A stretch of DNA of 64,000 nucleotides from Amphritea japonica ATCC BAA-1530 (lineage in GTDB: Bacteria; Pseudomonadota; Gammaproteobacteria; Pseudomonadales; Balneatricaceae): the NCBI RefSeq assembly GCF_016592435.1, contig NZ_AP014545.1, forward strand, positions 372,001 through 436,000. Direction: 5' to 3'. A model generated the notes under the pieces. It was given only the letters and a program-made list of their open reading frames with translations. It was not told the DNA's origin and ran no database searches. Positions 54,600-63,915 of the stretch are shown piece by piece. The translations under genes were made by a program, and so were the position numbers. The first letter of the stretch is position 1. Each line of letters opens with the position of its first letter.

Positions 54600-56325
54600 T
54601 TTACTGATTCGCCGCCGTGAGGTGGATCAAAACAGCCCTGTTTTCAATCAGGTACAGCCGTTGCTGGCTCGGATCTACGCTAGCCGCGGATTGCATAATT
54701 CAGAAGAACTAGGTCGGAGCCTGCAGACTTTGCAGACCGGGCAAGACATGCTCGGGGTGGATGCAGCGGTTAGCCGTCTGATTACTGCGCTGGAGCAAGA
54801 CCAGCATATCCTGATAGTAGGTGACTTCGATTGCGATGGTGCGACCAGTACCGCCGTTGGGATGTTGGGCCTGGGTATGATGGGCGCGAATCGGGTGAGT
54901 TATCTGGTGCCTAATCGCTTTGAATATGGCTATGGATTGAGCCCAGAGATAGTTAAGGTTGCGGCTGAACAGAAACCCGATCTGATCATTACTGTCGACA
55001 ATGGTATCTCCAGTGTTGAGGGGGTCGCTCAGGCGAACACTCTTGGTATCGATGTTGTTGTTACCGATCATCACCTGCCCGGCGAAAAGCTCCCGGATGC
55101 AAGTGCTATTGTTAATCCCAACCAGCCTGGTTGTAAGTTTAGCGAGAAATCCACTTGTGGGGTGGGTGTCATCTTCTATGTGATGACGGCGCTTCGCAGA
55201 GCATTAGATGCACAAAACTGGTTTGAGAATCGGGGGCTGGCTAGGCCGAACCTGGGGCCTCTGCTTGATCTGGTAGCGCTGGGCACGGTTGCCGATGTGG
55301 TGCCGCTGGAACAGAATAACCGTACGCTGGTGTATCAGGGAGTGCAGCGTATTCGTGCAGGTAAAGCGCGTCCGGGTATTCTCGCGTTGATTGACATTAG
55401 CGGCCGGCAGCGAAGCCGTCTGACCGCTACTGACCTTGGCTTTGCGCTGGCGCCGCGCTTAAATGCAGCGGGGCGTTTAGATGACATGTCGATCGGTATT
55501 GAGTGTCTGCTAACCAATGATGAAGAACGTGCCCGTCAACTGGCGGTGCAGCTGGATACCCTGAATCAGGAGCGTCGGGGTATCGAGCAGGAGATGCAGC
55601 AGCAGGCGAACGCGTTATTGGATGAGTTGCAGCTTGATGCCGAGGGCGAACTTCCCTTTGGCTTATGCCTCTATGATGAGGACTGGCATCAGGGTGTCAT
55701 CGGTATTCTGGCCTCGCGGATCAAAGAGAAAGTAAATCGCCCGGTGGTTGCTTTTGCGGTAGGTGATGAGGGTGAATTGAAAGGCTCCGCCCGTTCGGTC
55801 AGTGGTTTTCATATTCGTGATGGACTGGACGCCGTGGCGGCAAAATATCCACAGCTACTGAAAAAATTCGGCGGTCACGCGATGGCGGCTGGCATGACCA
55901 TCGCAGCAGAGAATCTGGGACTGTTTCAGCAGGCCTTTGATGAAGCGGTACGATATCAGTTGAGCGCGGAACAGTTACAGCATGCGGTGCTGACTGATGG
56001 TGAATTGAATGGCTCAGAGATGACCATGGAGACGGCTGAGCTCTTGCGGGAATCCGGCCCCTGGGGGCATCAGTTCCCGGAACCTCTGTTTGATGGTGAA
56101 TTTTCTTTGCTGCAGCAACGAATAGTCGGTCAGCGGCACTTGAAATTAGTGCTGATGGAACCAGATAGTGGAGTAGCGATTGATGCGATCCATTTCAATG
56201 CCGATACGGATACCTGGCCGAACGATTCCGTTCAGCGGGTCAGGGCGGTATTCCGCCTGGATGTAAACGAATTTCGCGGGCAGCGTAGCCTGCAACTGAT
56301 GATAGATCACCTGCTGCCACTTTGA
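54592..56325 (+). CDS. recJ: Single-stranded-DNA-specific exonuclease RecJ
   Basis: 577 residues. Motifs of the DHH family: LIVGDFDCDGATSTAVGMLG, DLIITVDNGISSVEGV, VVVTDHHLPGEKLPDASAIV and the DHHA1 part SARSVSGFHIRDGLDAVAAK with KKFGGHAMAAGMTI. RecJ degrades 5' single-stranded ends in recombination and mismatch repair. The start overlaps the DUF218 gene. Confidence 0.96.
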   Translation: MSDLLIRRREVDQNSPVFNQVQPLLARIYASRGLHNSEELGRSLQTLQTGQDMLGVDAAVSRLITALEQDQHILIVGDFDCDGATSTAVGMLGLGMMGANRVSYLVPNRFEYGYGLSPEIVKVAAEQKPDLIITVDNGISSVEGVAQANTLGIDVVVTDHHLPGEKLPDASAIVNPNQPGCKFSEKSTCGVGVIFYVMTALRRALDAQNWFENRGLARPNLGPLLDLVALGTVADVVPLEQNNRTLVYQGVQRIRAGKARPGILALIDISGRQRSRLTATDLGFALAPRLNAAGRLDDMSIGIECLLTNDEERARQLAVQLDTLNQERRGIEQEMQQQANALLDELQLDAEGELPFGLCLYDEDWHQGVIGILASRIKEKVNRPVVAFAVGDEGELKGSARSVSGFHIRDGLDAVAAKYPQLLKKFGGHAMAAGMTIAAENLGLFQQAFDEAVRYQLSAEQLQHAVLTDGELNGSEMTMETAELLRESGPWGHQFPEPLFDGEFSLLQQRIVGQRHLKLVLMEPDSGVAIDAIHFNADTDTWPNDSVQRVRAVFRLDVNEFRGQRSLQLMIDHLLPL

Positions 56326-56368
56326 TCCGGCAGCCATGTTTTTGCGAGAACAAAATGAGAGATGAACG

Positions 56369-56551
56369 ATGAACGATTTTACCCTGGATGAATTGAATAT
56401 ACTGGTCGCGGTTTTTGATAAAGCGGGCATCGCAGAAGATGGTAGTGCTGAAGCTGAGATGTTCAGCCGTATCAAAGCTGCCCAGTCAGAGCGTACTGAG
56501 TTAGAAAGTATGGATTTTGATGATTGTCTGGGCGGTGCCTGCAAGCTGTGA
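56369..56551 (+). CDS. Small acidic protein of unknown function
   Basis: 60 residues, with GAGAGATG upstream. Strongly acidic, helical ([19 protein letters not shown]) and ending [11 protein letters not shown] with two cysteines in a CxxxxC pattern. The stop TGA shares bases with the GTG start of nfo (GTGA), so it is translationally coupled to it. No family is recognised. Coding is likely because of the clear ribosome site and tight coupling. Confidence 0.65.
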   Translation: MNDFTLDELNILVAVFDKAGIAEDGSAEAEMFSRIKAAQSERTELESMDFDDCLGGACKL

Positions 56552-57414
56552 GTGATCTACCACTTTATTATGTCGGTGCCCACGTTAGTGCCAGCGGCGG
56601 GGTTGAAAATGCCCCGCTGAATGCGGCAAAGCTAGGGGCGAATGCTTTTGCGCTGTTTACCAAAAATCAGCGTCGCTGGGAGGCTAAACCCCTCACCTCA
56701 GGCAGTATCAAAAAGTTTCGCGACAGTTGTGAGCGTCTGGGATTTAAACCAGAGCAAATACTTCCTCACGATAGCTATCTGATCAACCTGGGGCATCCGG
56801 AGGCTGAGCCGTTAGCAAAGTCGCGTGCCGCCTTTGTCGATGAATTGCAGCGTTGTGAGCAGCTGGGGCTCTGCTACCTGAACTTTCACCCGGGCAGTCA
56901 CTTGCGCAAAGTGGATGAAGAAACCTGCCTTAATACCATCGCTGAGTCGATCAATATCGCCCTGGATCAAACCTCAGGTGTGACGGCAGTCATCGAAAAT
57001 ACGGCAGGTCAGGGGAGTAACCTGGGTTGTCGTTTCGAGCATCTTGCGCATATTATCGATCGGGTTGAAGATAAGAGTCGGGTGGGTGTCTGCCTTGATA
57101 CCTGCCATACCTTTGCTTCCGGCTATGATCTGCGCGATCGGGATGATTGCCAGCATACCTTTGCCGAGTTCGAGCGCATCGTTGGTTTTGAGTATCTGAA
57201 GGGTATGCACCTGAACGACTCTAAAACGGAGTTCAATAGTCGTAAAGACCGCCACCATAGCTTAGGCATGGGTGAGATCGGCCTGGAAGTGTTTCGTTAT
57301 ATTATGTCCGATGACCGCTTCCGCGGAATTCCGATGGTATTGGAAACTATAGACGACACTATTTGGGCGGAAGAGATCCAGATGTTGCGAGGGTTTACTG
57401 ACCTGAGTTCGTAA
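56548..57414 (+). CDS. nfo: Endonuclease IV
   Basis: About 288 residues from GTG 56548, which overlaps the previous stop; an earlier TTG at 56524 would add nine residues. [76 protein letters not shown] and [20 protein letters not shown] with GMGEIG carry the zinc ligands of the AP endonuclease TIM barrel. It incises abasic sites in base excision repair. Confidence 0.96.
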   Translation: MSDLPLYYVGAHVSASGGVENAPLNAAKLGANAFALFTKNQRRWEAKPLTSGSIKKFRDSCERLGFKPEQILPHDSYLINLGHPEAEPLAKSRAAFVDELQRCEQLGLCYLNFHPGSHLRKVDEETCLNTIAESINIALDQTSGVTAVIENTAGQGSNLGCRFEHLAHIIDRVEDKSRVGVCLDTCHTFASGYDLRDRDDCQHTFAEFERIVGFEYLKGMHLNDSKTEFNSRKDRHHSLGMGEIGLEVFRYIMSDDRFRGIPMVLETIDDTIWAEEIQMLRGFTDLSS

Positions 57415-57512
57415 ATGGCCTGTACGGCATGCAACTTGCTGTATAAAATAACACACCATATAGTTATCAGACCGGAGCCGGGAAGGCTCCTCTCCGTTAA
57501 AAGGATTTAACG

Positions 57513-59918
57513 ATGTTTCTCAACGCAAATGAAGAGCGCTTTTTCTTTCAGTTACAGTCTGCTGCAGACGCTGAACAGTTCAGTCTACTCCGTCTTGAAG
57601 GGGCAGAAGAGATCTCCTCACTATTTGAGTTTGCGATTGAGGTGGTGTCCGCCGATGGGGATATCGACTTTTCCACTCTCATCGGTCAGTCTGCGTTTGT
57701 CACCCTGTTAGATCAGACCGATAGCGCCAGCTTTGATCTTAACTCCGAAAGTGTTCGTCATATCCATGGCATGGTTGCCAGAGTGAGTTTGGGGGAGCAG
57801 GGCTTACATCAAAGCAGTTATCATATAACGTTGGTGCCCAGGTTATGGATGCTAAAGCACCGTAAAAACAGCCGTATCTTTCAGCATCAGAACATCCAGC
57901 AGATAATCGATACTATCCTGGCGGAAGCCGGTTTAAATGCCGATGAATTTCGCTTTGATCTAAGTAAAAGTTACCCGGAGTACGACTACTGCGTGCAATA
58001 CCGGGAAACTGAGCTGGATTTCATTCAGCGGTTACTGGCCGAAGAGGGGATCCATTATTACTTCGAACACAGCGAAGAATCTCATGTTGCGATTCTCAGC
58101 GATGCCTCAATCAGTAATCCGGCGATTAGCGGTGACCCACAACTCGACTGTTACCACGACAGTCAGGGAGCCGTGCGAGAACAGCATATTTTCAACTTTA
58201 GTTATCGTGAATCGGTGGTGCCCGGCAAGGTGACTCTGCGGGATTTTAACTTTAAAAAACCCAGCCTTAAACTGGAGTCAGCTAAAGCGGCAGAGCTGGA
58301 TATTCCTCTGGAAGTATACAACTACCCCGGCCGGTTTATGGATACCCGTCAGGGTGCCAATAACGCCACGATCCTACTCGAATCCCTCAACAGTTATCGT
58401 CAGTCCGCTAAGGGGCAGAGTGATGTTAATCGGATGACCCCCGGTTACAGTTTTGAACTTACCGGTCATGATCGGGATGAGTTGAATGCTGAGTATTTAA
58501 TTGCGCGGGTTGAGCATGAATGTTCTCAGCCGCAGGTGCTTGAGGCGGGTTCAACCACCGAAGGTAGTCAATACAGCAATAAATATCTCTGCACGCCGTT
58601 TACGGTGCCGTTCCGTCCAGATACCGATATTAACTATCCGCGGGTTAAAGGCACTCAGACAGCCACCGTCACCGGCCCCGAGGGCGAAGAAATCTATACC
58701 GATGAGCATGGCCGCATCAAAGTTCAGTTTCACTGGGACAGAGAAGGGCAAGGGAATGAAACCAGTTCATGCTGGATCCGAGTCAGCCAGGCCCATGCCG
58801 GTGGTAGCTTCGGTGGCATGTTTATCCCTCGCATAGGCGAAGAGGTGATCGTTGATTTTCTCGAAGGTGATCCGGACAAACCGCTGATAATTGGTCGTGT
58901 TTACCACGGCCTCAACCGCCCTCCCTATAAACTGCCTGAGCATAAAACCCGCAGCACCATTAAAACAAATTCCACCAAAGGCGGAGACGGTTTTAACGAG
59001 ATCCGCTTTGAGGATAAAAAGGGAGAAGAGCAGGTCTTCCATCACGTAGAGAAAGATCTGGATCAGCGTACTAAAAACGATCAGCGCAGCTGGTTGGGCA
59101 ATGACCGGCATAAGATCGTCGAGGGCAAAGTGTACAGCGAATGCCATAGCAATGAGCATCATCTGACCCAGGGCGACCAGTTCCAGCAGGTGAATAAAGA
59201 TCAGCACCTGACTATCGGCGAATCACAATTCACTGCTATCGCTGAAAAGCTGATGCAGTATGCAGGCAGTCAAATCCATTACAAAGCCGGTAACCAGATT
59301 ATTATCGACGTCGGCACCGAGTTAACCCTGAAGGCCGGCAGCGGCCTGATAAAACTCGACCCCAGCGGGGTCACTATTACCGGTGCCGATCTCAAACTCA
59401 ACGAAGGCGGCAGCGGCGCACGCGCTTCTAAAGCCGGCCCAACACAACCGCAGCGCCCATTAGAAGCCGATAACAGCCTGGCGGGTTTTGTCTCCGACCC
59501 GAAACAGGCTGAAATAATACAAATGCCACTACCGTTGGATTTCACAGATAAAAAAGATGAAGTGCGTTTCAAAATCGCCCCGGTGCCGGGTGCAAAGGGG
59601 TATGCCAACGAGCCTTATAAACTCTACCGGGATGGCGGCCTGATCGCCGAAGGGCTGACTGACGAAAAGGGCTATATCAAGGCTCCCCATGTTGAAGGCA
59701 CCGGGAAGTACAGCGTCGAGCTGATTAGTGGCCACCGTTTTGATATCGATGTAATCGAAAAATACAGCGAAGGCGTTCAGGGCAAACTGGAGCGGATTGC
59801 CAACCAGGGGTATCGAACTGAAAAGGGAGACAATGCTGATGATAGCGTTGCCCGAATCGCTCACTGGCAGGCGGATAAAGGGCAGACGGTGACAGGCAAA
59901 CTGGAGGACAAGGAATGA
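57513..59918 (+). CDS. vgrG: T6SS tip protein VgrG with C-terminal extension
   Basis: 801 residues. The gp27/gp5-like core shows RETELDFIQRLLAEEGIHYY, TATVTGPEGEEIYTDEHGRI, KVQFHWDREGQGNETSSCWI and RVYHGLNRPPYKLPEHKTRS. The needle part has DLDQRTKNDQRSWLGNDRHK and a beta-helix run. After about residue 670 there is an extension: a beta-sandwich-like (transthyretin-type) segment EPYKLYRDGGLIAEGLTDEK, then QGKLERIANQGYRTEKGDNA and SVARIAHWQADKGQTVTGKL, which looks like a short peptidoglycan-binding-like repeat. The extension probably carries the phospholipase encoded next. Its TGA overlaps the next ATG. Confidence 0.93.
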   Translation: MFLNANEERFFFQLQSAADAEQFSLLRLEGAEEISSLFEFAIEVVSADGDIDFSTLIGQSAFVTLLDQTDSASFDLNSESVRHIHGMVARVSLGEQGLHQSSYHITLVPRLWMLKHRKNSRIFQHQNIQQIIDTILAEAGLNADEFRFDLSKSYPEYDYCVQYRETELDFIQRLLAEEGIHYYFEHSEESHVAILSDASISNPAISGDPQLDCYHDSQGAVREQHIFNFSYRESVVPGKVTLRDFNFKKPSLKLESAKAAELDIPLEVYNYPGRFMDTRQGANNATILLESLNSYRQSAKGQSDVNRMTPGYSFELTGHDRDELNAEYLIARVEHECSQPQVLEAGSTTEGSQYSNKYLCTPFTVPFRPDTDINYPRVKGTQTATVTGPEGEEIYTDEHGRIKVQFHWDREGQGNETSSCWIRVSQAHAGGSFGGMFIPRIGEEVIVDFLEGDPDKPLIIGRVYHGLNRPPYKLPEHKTRSTIKTNSTKGGDGFNEIRFEDKKGEEQVFHHVEKDLDQRTKNDQRSWLGNDRHKIVEGKVYSECHSNEHHLTQGDQFQQVNKDQHLTIGESQFTAIAEKLMQYAGSQIHYKAGNQIIIDVGTELTLKAGSGLIKLDPSGVTITGADLKLNEGGSGARASKAGPTQPQRPLEADNSLAGFVSDPKQAEIIQMPLPLDFTDKKDEVRFKIAPVPGAKGYANEPYKLYRDGGLIAEGLTDEKGYIKAPHVEGTGKYSVELISGHRFDIDVIEKYSEGVQGKLERIANQGYRTEKGDNADDSVARIAHWQADKGQTVTGKLEDKE

Positions 59919-62092
59919 CCGCCGAAACGACAGAATGCAAACAGGTAACCACCGAAGCCCAGTTGAAAGCGACTACTGCGCCCAAGTGGCTACTTTGCCC
60001 GGAAACAGACAAGAATGTTATCTACCCCCATCGAGAAAATATAGAGATTACCCCTCTGATTAACGGCAAAGAGGCCTTTGGCGCACTTGAAGAAGCGATT
60101 AAGAATGCCACTGACAGCATCGATATTATCTGCTGGGGGTTTGATCCGTCGCTGCGTTTGTCGGGACCTAAAGGAGAAGAAAGGTACGGTGAGCTGTTGG
60201 AGAGGAAGGCTAAAGAAGGAGTTCAGATTAGGGTAATGATTTGGTACAGCAAGATTGCCGATATATCCCCTATGTTCAAAGATGAAAGCTTACCTGACTT
60301 TGATAGACGGACTGGCGGAGATTTAAGAAAAGAGCGCTTTGAAAAAAATAGCCTTAATACTGAGGCGAACTCTGCTGAACTAAAAGAGCTTCGAGAGTAT
60401 CAACAAGCGTATCAGAGTGCAGTTGATGACTGGAGAAATCAGGATTTATCAACAGTAGATGAGCCTTTTTGGAAAAGCCGTGAATACAAGGCTGATCCTC
60501 GCCAATGGAAGCTGGACAAGCTGAAAACACGAATGGAGCAAAAAAAGTCAGAATTTGAGGAACGGTATAATCAGGCGTATACCCGCTACAATGGAACACC
60601 GTTCCTGCAACAAGGCGATCGGGTATTTAACGAAGATTGGTATCTACGTGCTCAGCATGGGCGTATTGCAAATCTTACGTTTACTACAAGAGATATCAAA
60701 GATTTTGCCTCCGTTGCAGATATGACGGATGACTCTGAAATGCCCTTTGCTTCTAAAAAGCAAAAAATAGCAGGTCTGGCATTTCCAACGCATCACCAGA
60801 AAATGGTGCTGGTTGATTACTCCCGGCCGTCACAGGCTGTTGGCTTTGTAATGGGACATAACATGCAGAAAAACTATTATGACGATGATCAGCACGCGTT
60901 TAATAGTTCTGTTCGATATCCGGGGTTTCGTCCCTGGCAGGATATCTCTACCCGTGCAAGGGGGAGCGTGCTGGTTGATCTGAATGATAACTTCAGCCAT
61001 GCCTGGGATAAGGAGATTCCTTATGACTCCTGGCGAAATCGAGATTCTCAGATAGACGAAAGCCGGGAATTGATGTCCCCCCAACAATTCAGAGATGCGG
61101 TTGAATTTAAGAGTGGTTTTCGTTGTTCGGTTGCCCAGATATGCCGAACGGAAGAAGACTTTCAGGATCGATCGATCCGAAAGGCTTATGAACGAGCGTT
61201 GAATAATACGACTGACTTCGTTTACAGCGAAAATCAGTACTTTCGCTATACCCCCTTTGCTGAACGGCTGAAAAAACAAGCGTTAAAACGTAAACAAAAA
61301 GGCGCAAAAGACCTCTATTGGTTTGTGATAACAAATAAGCCCAACAGCGGAGGAGAGGGAACCAATACCTATGCGATGCTGCAGGCGTTGGGGCATGAAG
61401 AACGCTTGCCTCGGTTGGTTAAAGATCAGCGGCAGCAGCTTATAGAGCTGGAAGCCCGCCGAGCGCGCTATAAAAAGTTCCTTGCACAAGAGGGTAGTCG
61501 AGGCCCCTATTACGATTATCTCCTTGGCAATCAAACCGCTCGGGTAAAGGAAGAGTTGCCCAGGGTTGAGAAGGAAATTGCAGAGCTGCGTGAACATTAT
61601 CCAGAGGCTGTGGCAGAGCTAGAAAAGAAAAATCAGCAAGTTATTAAAAACGAACTGGATGTGGATGATCCGCAACAGGCCTTTGAACTGCAGAACAGTG
61701 ATGGCTTGAAAGTTCATATCGCAACCCTTACCAGTTGTACCGGTAGTACTGCCGAGCCCAATCTCTATACCCAGATCTATGTCCACAGTAAATTGCTACT
61801 GGTTGATGATGACTACTTTCTGCTGGGCTCCGCCAATATCAATAAGCGCAGTATGGAGATCGATACCGAACTAGCCATTGCCACCCCAACTCCTTCGCTG
61901 GCCAGTCACTGCCGTAATCGACTTTGGCAGATACATGCGAAGAGAGTAAAGAAAGATTCGTTGGGTAATTATGACTATTGGGACAAATTAATGACAGGTA
62001 ATTGGCGCGCTCAATATCTAGGGAGACCGTTAAAAGGTACGTTAACCCATTTTTATGATCCGGACTGTCAGGTGGCCGCCGCCAATGATTAA
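59915..62092 (+). CDS. Phospholipase D-family T6SS effector (Tle5-like)
   Basis: 725 residues, no signal peptide. It has the two catalytic HxKxxxxD motifs: H294-K296-D301 in HHQKMVLVDYS and H624 region in VHSKLLLVDDDYFLLGSANI with NKRSMEIDTELA. The N-terminal AIKNATDSIDIICWGFDPSL is the first half-domain strand. Long helical inserts separate the halves. The ATGA overlap with vgrG and the Sel1 lipoproteins behind match the Tle5 phospholipase D effectors of Pseudomonas, which attack phospholipids of rival cells. Lipid activity here is inferred. Confidence 0.87.
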   Translation: MTAETTECKQVTTEAQLKATTAPKWLLCPETDKNVIYPHRENIEITPLINGKEAFGALEEAIKNATDSIDIICWGFDPSLRLSGPKGEERYGELLERKAKEGVQIRVMIWYSKIADISPMFKDESLPDFDRRTGGDLRKERFEKNSLNTEANSAELKELREYQQAYQSAVDDWRNQDLSTVDEPFWKSREYKADPRQWKLDKLKTRMEQKKSEFEERYNQAYTRYNGTPFLQQGDRVFNEDWYLRAQHGRIANLTFTTRDIKDFASVADMTDDSEMPFASKKQKIAGLAFPTHHQKMVLVDYSRPSQAVGFVMGHNMQKNYYDDDQHAFNSSVRYPGFRPWQDISTRARGSVLVDLNDNFSHAWDKEIPYDSWRNRDSQIDESRELMSPQQFRDAVEFKSGFRCSVAQICRTEEDFQDRSIRKAYERALNNTTDFVYSENQYFRYTPFAERLKKQALKRKQKGAKDLYWFVITNKPNSGGEGTNTYAMLQALGHEERLPRLVKDQRQQLIELEARRARYKKFLAQEGSRGPYYDYLLGNQTARVKEELPRVEKEIAELREHYPEAVAELEKKNQQVIKNELDVDDPQQAFELQNSDGLKVHIATLTSCTGSTAEPNLYTQIYVHSKLLLVDDDYFLLGSANINKRSMEIDTELAIATPTPSLASHCRNRLWQIHAKRVKKDSLGNYDYWDKLMTGNWRAQYLGRPLKGTLTHFYDPDCQVAAAND

Positions 62093-62978
62093 TTTAAAAC
62101 CGCTTATCGTTAGTGTATTAGCCCTACTGATCAGCGGCTGTAATAACGAACCACAGGGACAGGTGACGATGAAAGAAGAGATAACCCCATTTATCTGTGC
62201 AATTGAAAAGGATCATCTACCCGAGACAGACCCGGAGCTGGAAAAGCAGTATCAAGAGATTCGTGCCTATGAGAAAAAACAGATACCTAATAAAGATGAG
62301 GTGAATATCACCAATCAGTATCAGTTATTAGCCGATCAGGGTCACTGGAAAGCGGCTAGTCAGTTAGCGACTCGTAATCTGTATGGCAAAGGAACTGAAC
62401 AGAGCTATTTTAAGGCAGTTGAGTGGTTTCAGTGGATGGCGGACCGGGATATCCCTTTAGGCTATTACAACCTGGCCGTCATGGCAGAAAAAGGTTTGGC
62501 TCTGAAGCAAGATAAAGAGGGTGCCTGGAAGTATTTTCATAAGGCTGCACAGCTGGGTAGTCCTCAAGCGCAGTACCGTTTGGCCGAGATATATATATAT
62601 CCAAAGAGAGATGAAAAAACTGGATTGCCTTATCATCGCTGTGCTGCGAAGCAAGGTTATCGGGACTCATGGGATGCTTTGGCTTCCTATACAGAAATTG
62701 CAGAAAGAAACTATCCTAAAGCCCTTTATTACTACCAGGCGGCGGCGGCGTTAGGCCGAAGACAGAGTATGCAAACTCTTGAAGGAGTCTTTCGTGACGG
62801 TGATTTTGGATATGAGATTAATGAAGCTTTAGCTGATAGTTATGATGAAAAATATTATCGTTTACGGAAAAAACCCGACCTGAAATTCCCTAACCTGAAT
62901 GAATTAGCCCCGTTGCCTCCCCACCCTGAACAGGGTTTGTATAACCCAGAAACCGATCGAAACGAGATGCCTGAGTAA
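62085..62978 (+). CDS. Sel1-repeat lipoprotein, likely immunity protein 1
   Basis: 297 residues from ATG 62085, eight bases inside the effector gene; a start at 62055 would precede the signal peptide by 10 residues. Signal peptide LKPLIVSVLALLISGC ends in a lipobox. Four to five Sel1-like helix pairs follow (NLYGKGTEQSYFKAVEWFQW, NLAVMAEKGLALKQDKEGAW, YRLAEIYIYPKRDEKTGLPY). Periplasmic Sel1 lipoproteins encoded right after PldA/PldB-type effectors neutralise them in Pseudomonas, so the same role is inferred. The second copy follows. Confidence 0.82.
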   Translation: MINLKPLIVSVLALLISGCNNEPQGQVTMKEEITPFICAIEKDHLPETDPELEKQYQEIRAYEKKQIPNKDEVNITNQYQLLADQGHWKAASQLATRNLYGKGTEQSYFKAVEWFQWMADRDIPLGYYNLAVMAEKGLALKQDKEGAWKYFHKAAQLGSPQAQYRLAEIYIYPKRDEKTGLPYHRCAAKQGYRDSWDALASYTEIAERNYPKALYYYQAAAALGRRQSMQTLEGVFRDGDFGYEINEALADSYDEKYYRLRKKPDLKFPNLNELAPLPPHPEQGLYNPETDRNEMPE

Positions 62979-63012
62979 GTAAATGAAAAATGACAAGGAA
63001 TGTCAGATTCAA

Positions 63013-63912
63013 ATGAACTTAGTTAAATTACTTTTCCTTGCGATTTTTACTTTGCTCTTGAGTGCCTGTAATAGTGAATCGCAAGAGAATGCACAGATGA
63101 CGAATAAGAGTAACCCTAAGATAGAGCCTTTTGTTTGTGCTTTTGAAAAAGATAACCTGCCTGAAATCGATCCTGAACTGGAAAAGCAATATCGAGAGAT
63201 TCGGGCTTATGAGAAAAAACAGATACCCAATAAAGATGAAGTGAATATCACCAATCAGTATCAGTTATTAGCCGATCAGGGTCACTGGAAAGCGGCCAGC
63301 CAGTTAGCTACTCGTTATTTGTATGGTAAAGGGGCAGAACAAAGCTATTTTAAAGCAGTAGAGTGGTTTCAGTGGATGGCCGATAAAGATATTCCGTTGG
63401 GCTATTACAACCTGGCAGTTATGGCCGAAAAAGGGCTGGCGTTGAAACAGGATAAAGAAGGTGCCTGGAAGTATTATCATCGGGCGGCGCAGTTGGGTAA
63501 CCCTCAGTCGCAATATCGATTAGGTGAGATATACCTTTACAAACGTAAAGACGATTCTGAAGGTATTTCATATCATAAATGTGCTTTGGCACAGGGATAT
63601 AGAGAGTCTGGTCATGCTCTAGGTGATTTTGGCTTAATTGAAGGAAATTCCTCAAAGGCCCTCTATTACTACCAGGCGGCGGCGTTAGGCCGTACAGGAA
63701 GTATGCTCACTCTTGAGGGGGTCTTTCGTGATGGGGATTTCGGCTATGAAGTAAATGAAGCTCGAGCTGTGCAATATGACAAACTCTATGATCGTTTGAA
63801 AAAAAATCCTGATCTGAAATTTCCGAACTTAAGTGAAATGCTGCCTCTCCCCCCCCACCCAGAGCAAGGTTTGTATAACCCAGAAACCGATCGAAACGAG
63901 ATGCCCGAGTAA
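63013..63912 (+). CDS. Sel1-repeat lipoprotein, likely immunity protein 2
   Basis: 299 residues from ATG 63013, aligned with the start of paralogue 1; ATG 62983 would put 10 extra residues before the signal peptide. MNLVKLLFLAIFTLLLSAC is the lipobox signal. Large blocks are identical to the upstream copy (EIRAYEKKQIPNKDEVNITN, QYQLLADQGHWKAASQLAT, PPHPEQGLYNPETDRNEMPE), while the region of Sel1 repeats around residues 190-230 differs. It is a recent tandem duplication, possibly with changed specificity. Confidence 0.82.
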   Translation: MNLVKLLFLAIFTLLLSACNSESQENAQMTNKSNPKIEPFVCAFEKDNLPEIDPELEKQYREIRAYEKKQIPNKDEVNITNQYQLLADQGHWKAASQLATRYLYGKGAEQSYFKAVEWFQWMADKDIPLGYYNLAVMAEKGLALKQDKEGAWKYYHRAAQLGNPQSQYRLGEIYLYKRKDDSEGISYHKCALAQGYRESGHALGDFGLIEGNSSKALYYYQAAALGRTGSMLTLEGVFRDGDFGYEVNEARAVQYDKLYDRLKKNPDLKFPNLSEMLPLPPHPEQGLYNPETDRNEMPE

Positions 63913-63915
63913 ACG

